DNA from: Bathynomus jamesi
Lineage: Eukaryota > Arthropoda > Malacostraca > Isopoda > Cirolanidae
Assembly (NCBI GenBank): GCA_023014485.1
Contig: JAJOZX010000482.1
Span: 62,001-126,000 of the forward strand
Direction: 5' to 3'
Length of the DNA stretch: 64,000 nt
Made by a program: the position numbers and the translations under genes. Of this stretch, positions 30,406-40,099 are shown piece after piece. The first letter of the stretch is position 1, and each line of letters opens with the position of its first letter. Under the pieces are notes generated by a model. It was not told where the DNA came from, searched no databases, and was given only the letters and a program-made list of their open reading frames with translations.

Positions 30406-31777
30406 AATTGGTGTAACCCTGGAGTGACTCGAACTTATTTTACGTTATTTATTCACAGCGATCCTTGTGCTTAGCTATTATTGACCATTTCATTTTTTTG
30501 CAGCCACATTAAATAATTTCTATGTAAATACGGTATTCATAAATTCAATGTGATTTTCTGTAGCCATATCAAATAATTTCTATGTACGTACGGTATTCAT
30601 AAATTCAGTGAAATTAACTAGGCCTACTTGCAAACAGTGATATTCGTTCGCGCGGTACTTTATTAACTAATGTCTTACTGCCTCGCGGTCATGTGCCGCG
30701 GCACAATCATCGCAACTTTCAAATTCCCGAGTGCGTCCCCCTGAGTCGAGTCTCACTGCCTCCTGACGGCAGGGGCGCGGCGACCCCTTGGAGAAGCCAC
30801 CACTGGCATTGGGTCCTGCTCCGCCGTCATACGGATCGTGGAGGGACTCACGAACCTCACCGAGCATCTCAGGACAACACTCACCCCCCCACCCCCCAGC
30901 GCTGCAGTCAGTCCCGAATTCGTTTCAAACGGCGCATTCTTTCGTCACACCTCGTCCAAAAATATTCAACGGTCCCGTCTCGGCCGTTGTACGGTAAATC
31001 TTTTGGCGATAAATCTGGTGACGCGCCTCATTGCACCAGCGAATTTTTTTTTCCGCAAACACGACGGGTTTCCCTTCCCAATCCTACGGGAAGGCCTAAA
31101 AAGAAAGCATTCTTTTAGTCAACGAGCAGAGTGCACACATGCATCCACGCAACAAGCAAACTGCAAAAACAGACACTTCAGGCACAGGGTTGGCGATCCC
31201 TGCCTTATCAACTGTCTCTTTGCATCATTCCGTGGATTACTTCCTGCTGCTCCTGGACTCCTCGAAACGACGTTTCTTTTTCTCCCTTCGGCAGGAGCGA
31301 CCTCGACGACAACATTCACACGACGAGTTACGGGCACAGCATTCGAACTCAAAACACAGTTTCCCGGCCCCTCTCGTTTCCCTTCGTCCGCTCTTCAATT
31401 GGCTCCGCATTCCTGCCGAAGCCCAACCCCTGCGGCCAGGAGCGACATCAACGAGAACAACCCACGCGACGAGTTACGGGCACAGCATTCGAATCAACAC
31501 AGTCCCCCCTACCCCTCTCGTTTCCTTCCGTTCGCTCCTCACTGTCCCCCATTCCTGCCGTACCCCATCCCCCCCCCCTGCGGAACCCCACCCCATACAA
31601 CAGCGCTTCTCTTCCGAGCATCTCCCCGCTCCGAGACGACCCTTCACTCCTTCCTGCGTCAGGAATTCCACGACATACCAGGCCAAGCGTCAAAATCTCG
31701 GAGTGGCCTCATCAGGTCTCTCAACAGAATGGTATTTCTTTTAGTATCGTTCCTTCGTCTCTGAGAGGGAAACTACT
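30406..31777 (+). other. interior of the LTR element, no recognised gene
   Basis: TTGGTGTAACCCTGGAGTG at 30408 is a primer-site candidate. GAGAGGGAAACTACT (31763-31777) is the purine tract before the right LTR. 30690-31740 is GC-rich and has overlapping open frames in several phases (up to 308 residues), with no known domain and compositional look of non-coding DNA. Confidence 0.6.
31291..31577 (+). repeat. tandem duplication of about 144 bp
   Basis: GGAGCGACCTCGACG... at 31293 and GGAGCGACATCAACG... at 31437 each lead through CGACGAGTTACGGGCACAGC and TTCGAA to CCCCTCTCGTTTCC and ATTCCTGCCG. The two copies are diverged. Confidence 0.8.
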
Positions 31778-33906
31778 TGTAGCGGATCGACAGAAAATAG
31801 ACAACACAAATAGACAGAAATACTTTACTTCCACGCTATCATCAAAGAACTTGGAAAACACACGTGGGCAAACAAACAATGGAAAGTCTGTTTCTTCCCA
31901 AAAGGGCGCGAATGTAAGCCTTTTAACTAAAAGACGCGTGGACAAAGCGTCTTAAGATTTGGCGTGAAGTCCTACGTCACAGGAACTGCGTATAAAAGCG
32001 AGCTTCCACTTGCTTTCATCCTCACTCTCACTCACTGGTACTCACATCATCGAACGTGAGCAACGTCCATCAACCGCTTTCCGGCCCCCTGGCCGAGGGC
32101 CGCGGCCGCTACTTTCTTCAAGGCCTACAATTATCATCCAGTAAGATCTACAGACCACCTGCAGAAGCAATCCTTCGAGGCCCAACCGGAATCGCTTCGG
32201 GCCTGCGGTTTGCCGGGTCGGCCTTCAAGTTTCTCCACATTCCTCGAGATATATTCCTGCAAGATCATAAGGCCAGCCTGCACCTCGAGAAGTAACATCA
32301 CCTCAGGCCTCAACGAAGCCTACACCCATCATCTCAAGAGGCTTAACGGACAACGACAACTCGAGTTTTCGGTAATAGATCTTTCTCCAACCCCCTTCAA
32401 GAGTTTACATCGTCCTAAGATAAGTACCTCCTATTCTAAGTACTCTTGTGAAGCCTACATTAGCCTACCGCCGAACGGTAGGCTATACTCCCAAAGTGTG
32501 TAATCACGCGTTCCAACTGACTCTCGTGAAAGAACGCAGTAGGCCTGTCATCCAATTCAAGTGTCATTTCAATACCGTTATTCCGCGTACTCCGTCATTA
32601 TGTTCAATTCATATATTTGTGCGTTAACTAAATGTTCTCTTGACGTAATCACTTAACATCACATAATGGTCTTATATATAATGATATTTGTTATTTTGTC
32701 AAGCATTTCAATCCATTATTATTAGGCCGCATCAATTATTCCTTGTGCATCCATGCAATCATTTAGCCTACTTAATCAGTGTCAAGTTTTCCATTCAATG
32801 TACCAACGCACGTGCATTCTTTAATCATTACTAGGCCCTTCAATGTTCCATGCCTCATGCTATTTACATACCATAAATGAGTACATTATTTATTACGTGT
32901 CAATTAAGCTATTAATATTTCATCTTATTAGCTAAGTCTATGTCATAAGCATTACGTAAAACTACCAATTCATTACTGTCAATTCTTTGTTATATCACAG
33001 TGAATAAATAACGGCTTTATTTTCATAATAAACTACAAAACCCATAAGGTGAAGGGATAGGAATGTAATGATCCCCCTACTGAAAACCCTGATAATACCC
33101 AAACTGGAATACTGCTCGGTCCTAACATCCCCATATAAAAAAGAAGACATTAGACAGCTGGAGGGGATTCAAAGAAGTTTCACAGCCAAGATCAATGGTG
33201 CAAAGAATTAAATTACTGGGAAAGGTTACGAGAACTAAACCTATATTCACTGGAAAGGAGAAGAGAGAGATACACCATTATTTACACTTGGAAAATAATG
33301 GAGAAACTAGTCCCTAATCTTACTCTGAATCCCATAACTCCCCAAACAACGGTGGAAGGTAGAAACGGTAGACTGTGTCGTATTCCCAAATTGAAGGCGA
33401 GACAGGGAACATCCTTAACCCTGAAAGAAAGTAGTTTTGTAGTGAGAGGACCAAAACTATTTAATCAGCTGCCCAAAGACCTAAGAAACACGAAGGGAGT
33501 TGCAGTGGAAATCTTCAAAAGAAGACTTGACGCCTGGCTCAGAACAATCCTCGATGAGCCGGGCGTACCTGGCTATGTGAGGTGGAGAGCGCAAGAATCC
33601 AACTCACTACTTCACCAGGCCAACTCGAGAGGAGGGGCGACACGCTTGACCTTCGCGAAATGAGAAATCATCACGTGGAACCTTTGTAAGGTTGTAAGGT
33701 AAGGTAAGGTGTCATTTATAACCTTAATATTAATTTGCTTGGGTGAAAACCAAGCTGGTGACCTCGCTGCCTTTTCGGTCACTTCCAATAGTATGGTGGA
33801 TCTACTCAAATAGCCTTTCATAATAAGCAATCAGTCATTGCCTTAATCAATCATTGCATACAATTAAATCATTATCACCTTAAACGGTTAAACTAGGTCC
33901 ACTATA
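31778..33906 (+). repeat. right LTR (copy 2) with LINE insert
   Basis: Close match to 28971-30405 with small indels. It is split at 33051 by a LINE fragment (33052-33711). After the insert it carries a short segment (GCAATCAGTCATTGCCTTAATC) that copy 1 lacks but copy 3 has, so copy 1 has a deletion there. Confidence 0.85.
33052..33711 (+). pseudogene. CR1/Jockey-like LINE 3' end, 5'-truncated
   Basis: Encodes the RT C-terminal region: LLKTLIIPKLEYCSVLTSPY, a frameshift near 33200, then SSFVVRGPKLFNQLPKDLRN (about 33430-33490) and PGYVRWRAQESNSLLHQANS. It stops at 33661-33663. The tail is made of GTAAG/TAAGG repeats, and TAAGGTG flanks both sides (33045-33051 and 33705-33711). It is a typical 5'-truncated retroposition event and may be the same lineage as the LINE at 9754-12300. 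Confidence 0.85.
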
Positions 33907-33963
33907 TATATATATATATATATATATAGATATATATATATTATATATATTATATATATATAC
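33903..33963. repeat. (AT)n microsatellite
   Basis: TA-rich run at the end of LTR copy 2. Confidence 0.95.
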
Positions 33964-33964
33964 A

Positions 33965-34200
33965 GATAATAAAACCAGCACTTGGTAAAACATCTTGTTT
34001 ATTCAATCGCGACAGTTTCGGAACAGACTTTCCTCATCATTAGGCAATCTAAAAGAAAAACATTCCATACAAGGTACAAGAGCTAAGTTGTGTGCAATCC
34101 TACTTATTAATAACAATGCGTAGCAAAAGTAAGAATGAAAAAGAAAAACCTAAGTTAACATAAGAACTTATTATATACTTAAACCCATATAAAATCAAGA
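33965..34200 (-). repeat. PLE-like terminal fragment
   Basis: Minus-strand sequence whose end resembles PLE terminal repeats because it includes a hammerhead-like core (34008-34040). No coding part of a PLE is attached, and the inner boundary is unclear. Confidence 0.45.
34008..34040 (-). ncRNA. hammerhead-ribozyme-like core
   Basis: On the minus strand: TGATGA, stem GGAA-AGTCTG-TTCC with four perfect pairs, then GAAA, C, and TGTC as a possible cleavage triplet context. Only the first core base departs from CUGANGA (A for C). That change should reduce or abolish cleavage. Confidence 0.5.
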
Positions 34201-34763
34201 TGTGACACAAAATAAAACCTAAACTTGGCATAAAAACCCTGTTCTAAGACGCACACAAAAGATCAAAATATGGCATCAGTAAAGATAAAACAATTTAAAG
34301 CATCACAGGAAAATATCTAACAGTAAACTAATAAGAGTTAAAAAAACTTTCTCTAAAAACATAAAAGGTTCAGAGAAGTTACACTGCTTGAGAAGGAGGG
34401 CTCCTCCTTAACAGTCAGCAGAGACTCCATTATTGGGAGCTCTGCACTGTTGGAGCCTCCAACAGTGACTATGTTTTACTGATTACACTGGTATGCATAT
34501 GAATTTTTTTTTGTCTGCTGTGAGGGTTTTTTCAACTCATATTATATAATTCGACCATGCTGAATTCGAAAATGACATTGGTTTTCCTCAATCAGGTCAG
34601 GTTTTTCTCTATTGGCCATTTATTATAAGTCCAATTTTATCCCCAAATTTATTGATTTTTTTTTAGCTTAAACACTGTAGATACGAGTAATATTATAAGA
34701 ACACTCGTGAAAAATGAAAACATTGTGTGAATAAATACTTTTATTCATACAATATGGAAAAAG
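34201..34763. other. AT-rich stretch without recognised gene
   Basis: Contains local inverted words (TCCAACAGTG near 34450) but no open frame or terminal repeat I can support. It leads to the 3' end of the minus-strand gene. Confidence 0.5.
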
Positions 34764-35503
34764 TTATTGAGGAAGGAATGAAGTTTTTTTGGCTTTCCGT
34801 CTGTGTTTTTCTTCGGGCACGTGTCGCTTCAAACACCAGCAATAGTCCGCCAGCATATTGATATCCCAGTTTCCCTGGTACCTCTCTTCCATTATTTTGA
34901 TATCTTGGTGAAATCGTTCACTCTGTTCCTCACTATAATCCCCTCAATTTTCAGGAAAATATTCCAAGTGGGACCACAAAAAGTGCATTTTTATGGACAT
35001 GCGCGACCCATGAGCTTTGAAAGCTTCCATCAAGTTTTCGACAACGGACTCGTATTCTGGACTTCTACGCTTGCCAAGAAAATCAGTGACAACTGATTTG
35101 AATGCCTGCCAGGCATTCTTCTCAGTTGGAGTCATTGCGTTTTCGAACTGAGTATCCTTGATCAAAGTTCGAATTTGAGGACCATCAAAAACCCAGCATT
35201 TAGTTTAGCATCAGATATATGAGGAAATTTACTCTCGAGATATCGGAATGCTGAACCCTCCTTATTCATTGATTTGATGAAATTTTTCATCAAGCCCAGC
35301 TTAATATGAAGTGGTGGGAGCAAAATTTTTGTTGGTGGTACAAGGGGCACTGAAACGACATTATGCGACCCAGGTTCAAAATTCTCTCTGGATGCCCATT
35401 CACGCTGTGCATAGTGCTTCTCATCCGCTCGGCTATCCCATTTGCAGAGGAAACATGGGTATTTCGTGTATCCCCCTTGCATTCCCAATACAAATGCCAC
35501 AAT

Positions 35504-35677
35504 CTGAAAAAATGAAAATATTTAAAGAATTTAGAGAATTTGTTCTATCAGATAAAAAAATCTATGCATTGGACTGTATCACTTCTGGGGAAGTTAAGTG
35601 TTCTTATACGCTCTCAAATAACCTTTGGAAAAACAACATAGTCAATAGCAATAGTTTACTTATGATATTAGTATTAC
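35504..35677 (-). other. intron 2 of the unknown three-exon gene
   Basis: Donor GAAG|GTAATA at 35677 and acceptor CATTTTTTCAG|A at 35504. Joining the exons gives ICGDLK followed by IVAFVLGMQGG in one frame, which supports true splicing in the ancestor. Confidence 0.65.
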
Positions 35678-36315
35678 CTTCAAATCTCCACAGATCCTCC
35701 AGTTATGTTGGTCGTATACGAGAGCATCCAGTAAAATTTTCATGTTATCGTAGCTCTCAGTAAGTTGTACGGAATGTGCTACAGGGACTGATGCAACCCT
35801 ATTCCAATGTTGAGAAGTACTGCTTTCAAACTTCGTTTAGACGAGTCTATAAATAGCCTCCATTCTGATGCGTTATATGGCAGGCCCAAGGATTCGATTA
35901 GCCCCTCAACATTGCAGCAGTACACTAAGGAAGAGGTATTTTCGTGCACTGCAAAAAACTTGCGGAATTCTTCCTCTCGTTTCCTATACCAGGATAATGT
36001 TGTTCCCGGAGCCAGCAAGTTGTCCTCTCGAAGTCGTGAGCCCAAGATCTCGGCAGCTAATTTGGAAAGTCCTAAATCCCTGGTAAGATCATTAAGTTTG
36101 CCTGGTTGAGAGGCCTCGGCTCATTTGAAGCGGTATTTTGAGGTATATACGACTGGGACTGGTCATTGGCATTGGTCATTGATTCATCATCAGAATCATC
36201 GAAGTCCAGGGTTTGAGGTGGGTCGGGTATTGGAATTCCAGGACCATGGGTACAGGTCTCATAGCAGAAGGAATGTCAGGGTATACAACAATGTGTTTAT
36301 TCTTCTTGTTAACTC

Positions 36316-36713
36316 CTGAAATAGAAACACAGAAACATGGATAAAAACTTGCATATGAAATAGAAGAAGCATTCAGACAGTGGCGGCTCGTGAGGGAAGG
36401 CTGCGGTCTGTAAGATATGAATAGGTCGATGGAGTCTGTATATTTTCTTTCTTTTTCATTCATATTGTCCCTTCGGGGACAATATGAATGAAAAAGAAAG
36501 AAAATATACAATCATTGTATATGTAAAATGTAACTTGTATAACAATATGTATGTGTAAATGTATTTCTATAATAATATGTATATGTAAATGTATGATTAC
36601 CATTATAGTGAATATTATGCTATATATGGTGAATATTACATTATGGTGAATATTATGTGAAGTTTCATACGAGGATTTCAAAATATTTAAGAAAAATAAA
36701 TTTATAAACCCAC
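36316..36713 (-). other. intron 1 of the unknown three-exon gene
   Basis: Donor AAG|GTGGGT at 36713 and acceptor TTTCTATTTCAG|G at 36316. Contains the perfect palindrome at 36437-36510 and ATATGTA/GTAAATGTAT repeats. Confidence 0.65.
36437..36510. repeat. perfect 35-bp palindrome with TTCG loop
   Basis: Arms 36437-36471 and 36476-36510 are exact reverse complements, separated by TTCG. The closing pairs are GTCCC/GGGAC, so transcribed RNA would have a UUCG-type tetraloop on a 35-bp stem. Confidence 0.97.
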
Positions 36714-37254
36714 CTTGGAGGTTTGTCATGCAGAAATAGCAATCTGTCACGTGATCCTTTCCTTCTCTCCAAATCATGGGAATTCCAAAAGGCAAAGATT
36801 TCGCTCTGCCTTTGCTCCATCTTCTCAAATTTTCAATGCACGTCTTGCAGCGCATATGAGGGGCGAAATTTTTGTCCTGGTCCCCTAGCTTAATTCCAAA
36901 GTATGCTCTATACATTGTCTTCACAAATTTAGTGATTTGGGACTGGTTATTTGGCATGGTAACCGTCCCACATGTGTAGCAGAATCTATTGGGATCATTT
37001 TTACACGCTCTATTCATTATGAAATATTTTATCTATATGCCTGAAAAGTAAAAAAAGATATTATACAAGTGAAACAAGTGATTCTAAATGTTACTGTTCC
37101 AATTCCGCTTTGACAAAATCACGAAAAATTATATTTTACTTATGAGGCCATAGCCGGATAACCTGAGCTGATTGAGAAAAACGGATTGCAGATTCGAAAT
37201 CAGCAGGAAAAACACTATAAGAATCACTTACAAAACCCTTGACAGCAAAATTGA

Positions 37255-38795
37255 TGCATACCAGTGTTCTTCTTCTTTCTCTTCGCCCGTTCCCGCCTCT
37301 ATGCGGGGTCGGCGTTTCTGACCAGCCTCCTCCACACAGCCCGGTCCTGGGCTTCTTCCTCCGACAAACCCTTCTCCCTCAAATCGTCCCTCACCTTCTC
37401 CATCCACCTTCGCTTCGGTCTGCCTCTCTTTCTCCTGCCATGCACCTCCATATTCATCGTTCTCTTACCTACATAATCTTCGTCCCCTCTCATCACATGT
37501 CCATACCATTTCAGTCTACTTTCTTGTATCTTCCTCGAGATTTCTCCAACCTTTGTTGTGCCCCTTATCCTTTCATTCCTTACTCTATCCAACCTTGTCA
37601 TCCGCACATCCATCTCAGCATTCTCATCTCCGTTACATCTAGTCTTTTCTCATGATCTTTCTTTATAGCCCAAGACTCAGCCCCGTACATCATAGCCGGT
37701 CTTACCACAGTCTTATACACCTTTCCCCTAACCCTTGCGCCTATTCTTCGGTCACACAACACCCCTGAAACTTTCTTCCAATTTTTCCAACCAGAGTGCA
37801 CTCTGTGTGTTATTTCTGTGTCCAGCTCACCGTCCTCAGCCACTGTCGATCCCAAGTACGTAAACTTACTTACTCTCTTTAACCTCGCTCCCTCTAAACT
37901 AATTTCTGAGTCTTGATTTTTCGTAGAACCTCAGGTACTCCGTTTTCTTTCTGCTGATTTTCAACCCTCTGTCTTCAAAAGCCCTCCTCCATTCCTCCAT
38001 TTTCTTTCTACTATTCTCTCCTGTTGCTGCACAGAACAATATCGTCTGCAAAGAGCATACACCAGGGGATTGATCTTTTATCCCTGGGCCACACATCCAT
38101 AATCAAAACAAAAAGGTACGGGCTCAAAGAAGATCCCTGATGTAGACCAACCCTCACGGGGAACCATTCCGTTACACCTACACTACTCCTAACCTGGGTC
38201 CTTGCTCCTTCATACATACTTTGCACCAACCTAACGTACTTCTCCGGCACACCTTTCTCTCTCATACACCTCCAAACCTCCTGGCGTGGCACTCTATCAT
38301 ATACTTTCTCTAGGTCGATGAAAACCATGTGCAGTCCCTTTTGTCGCTCCCGGTGTTTCTCCATCAACTGCCTCAGTGCAAAAATCGCATCAGTTGTTCC
38401 CCTACCTGGCATAAAACCAACTGCTCTTCCCCCACGGTTGTCTCTTCTCTTAACCTTTTCTCTATAATCCTTTCCCAAAACCTTCATCGTGTGTGACATA
38501 AGCTTTATTCCCCTATAATTTCACAATCCTGGATGTCCCCCTTCTTTTTGTAGATAGGTACGAGTGTACTATCCCCCCACTCCTCCGGCATTTCCTCTTG
38601 TTCATATATCTTCTGCATCAGATCCCACAATAGATCTATGCCCTCATCTCCCAAACAATTCCACGCCTCCACTGGTATCCCATCCGGTCCCAATGCCTTC
38701 CCCTTCTTCATTCCTTTCAACGCCACCTTCACCTCCTCCCTACTCACTCCTGAAGTTAACCCTTGATTTGGGACACCATCTTCAAAAATAACCAT
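37255..38795 (-). pseudogene. RTE-type LINE ORF2, 5'-truncated
   Basis: Minus strand from 38795. RT blocks in order: MKKGKALGPDGIPVEAW, STLVPIYKKKGD, VGFMPGRGTTDAIFALRQ, HMVFIDLEKVYDRVPR, GLHQGSSLSPYLF and MLFADDIVLC with the catalytic Asp pair. After breaks near 38500, 38010, 37900 and 37610 come FTYLGSTVAEDGELDTEI, MMYGAESWAIKKDHE and LKWYGHVMR, which are RTE hallmarks. It ends in WRRLVRNADPA at 37299, followed by an AGAAAGAAGAAGAA tail. No endonuclease domain remains. The product would be an RNA-copying polymerase. Confidence 0.9.
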
Positions 38796-38798
38796 TTA

Positions 38799-39275
38799 AC
38801 ATTTTGAACGTTTTACTCTGTTCAATTGATTTCTTTAATTAGCACACATAAATAATAAAGGGAGAGATGCGAGGTGAATACATATTTTTACAATATATCA
38901 TAAAGAGCCACGTTACACTAATCACAAACCACTTAATTAACGATAAACTATATTCCTGAACAAATATCCTACTCAATAAATTCCATACATTGAATTTCAT
39001 ACAATTAAATCATTTTAATATGCCATATCTGATTCCGAATCCCGAATCCGAATCCAGCAGAAACCCTTCGAATCCACATTCGGATTCCCCACCTATGATA
39101 TATATACTATATATACTGTATATATACACACCTTGAATAATTTATATACTCGTATGCCAGTGGCTTCTAAACTTTATAAATAGGGGCTTTTTAACTGCAT
39201 AAATAGCGGTTCCTAAACTGCATAAATGGCAGTCCATAAACTTCATGATTAAAAACTTAGGATTAGCCTTATTAG
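38799..39275. other. AT-rich stretch without recognised gene
   Basis: Short imperfect repeats are seen near 39040-39075 (AATCCGAATCCAGC) and near 39180-39250 (CATAAATAGCGG and CATAAATGGCAG). No frame or terminal structure. Confidence 0.55.
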
Positions 39276-39396
39276 CCTTATAAGGCTAACTAACGAAAAT
39301 ATCACGACTTAACCTAACCGATCGTCAAGGGCGTACAGTTGACCTAACGATTGGTTAGGTTAAGTCGTGATATTTTCGTTAGTTAGCCTTATAAGG
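39276..39396. repeat. near-perfect inverted repeat, 50-bp arms
   Basis: Arms 39276-39325 and 39347-39396 differ at one base (GATCGT against AATCGT) and are separated by 21 bp. The inner part (CGAAAATATCACGACTTAAC) is shared with the MITE at 58354-58517, so this is a mobile foldback or MITE. Confidence 0.9.
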
Positions 39397-39476
39397 CTAA
39401 CTAACGAAGACTGAGCCAAACTTATATTACATCATAAATTAATTTACATTAATAAAATAATTTGTATTGTAATTGA

Positions 39477-39502
39477 TATATATATATATACTCGTGTGTG
39501 TG

Positions 39503-39573
<71 letters not shown>
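39477..39573. repeat. AT/GT microsatellite
   Basis: TA and TG dinucleotide blocks; TG block at about 39523-39558. Confidence 0.97.
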
Positions 39574-40099
39574 GTCCCCTCCCACCTGTGGCCACCTTGT
39601 CGTGGTGGGTGGGTTCCTATGTTGACCCAGTGGGCTACGTCGGTGGGGGCTTAGCCCCCGGAAGGGTCACCCATGCCAGACAGGCTACTGGGGAGACTGG
39701 GCTAAGAGCCACTAAAGTCTTTGGCTCCTAGTACGGGTCCTCCGGAGGTGACGCCCTTAGGGCGTCACTGTGTTTCAAGGGTTGGGTGTCCGAACCTGTG
39801 GTAGGGACTGGGGTCTTTGCGCCGTTTGGGGGCAAACTTTCGCATCACGGAGCCTCGTTTCTAAACCGACGGTGTGTCCCCTGCCGACGAGGTACCCCGC
39901 CCCAGGCGGTTTGCGCTCGGCCTCCCTTTCTCACCAGTAGACATTTTCTCGCGTCCCTTGGTCCGTTTTTCTCTAACTATTAGCGTATGGATACTTCTAC
40001 TTCTTGTCCTAGAACTCGGGTGGTGGGAGACTAGGCCCCGAGTCCTCTACCATTAGAAGGCCACTTCGTGAGGGGGTCCCCTCCTCTGGCTGCGGACAC

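Larger units (their letters stand above)
28971..33906 (+). mobile_element. LTR element with long LTRs and apparently non-coding interior
   Basis: Two direct copies of a repeat of about 1.4 kb (28971-30405 and 31778-33906, the second holding a LINE insert) flank a 1.37-kb interior. A TGG-starting primer-site candidate follows the left copy and a purine tract precedes the right copy. No gag or pol motif is visible in the interior, so this looks like a LARD- or TRIM-type nonautonomous element. A solo LTR is at 46016-47554. Confidence 0.75.
34764..37017 (-). pseudogene. three-exon gene of an arthropod-wide family, unknown function, decayed
   Basis: Exon 1 (37017-36714) has three paired-cysteine sites: CYTCGTV, CKTCIEN and CYFCMTN. 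Exon 2 (36315-35678) includes DFDDSDDES, LGSRLREDNLLAPGT, EWRLFIDSSKRSLKAVLL and LVYDQHNWRICGDLK. Exon 3 (35503-34764) includes LGMQGGYTKYPCFLCKWDSR, EPGSHNVVSVPL, LPPLHIKLGLMKNF, MHFLWSHLEYFPEN, and DINMLADYCWCLKR, with a stop at 34764-34766. Introns have GT-AG ends. Frame breaks (exon 2 near 36240 and 35780, exon 3 near 35190) and an in-frame stop after YFPEN make it a pseudogene. I recall similar repeated unnamed proteins in arthropods. Whether it is a transposon gene is unproven. Confidence 0.65.

Noticed and set aside
30838..31764. 308-codon open frame and two overlapping long frames as host genes
   Set aside because: Three phases are open over the same GC-rich bases, with no domain, no splice or start context, and a position inside an LTR element.
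37239..37655. Plus-strand proline/serine-rich frame of 138 codons
   Set aside because: It is antisense to the well-supported RTE reverse transcriptase on the minus strand.
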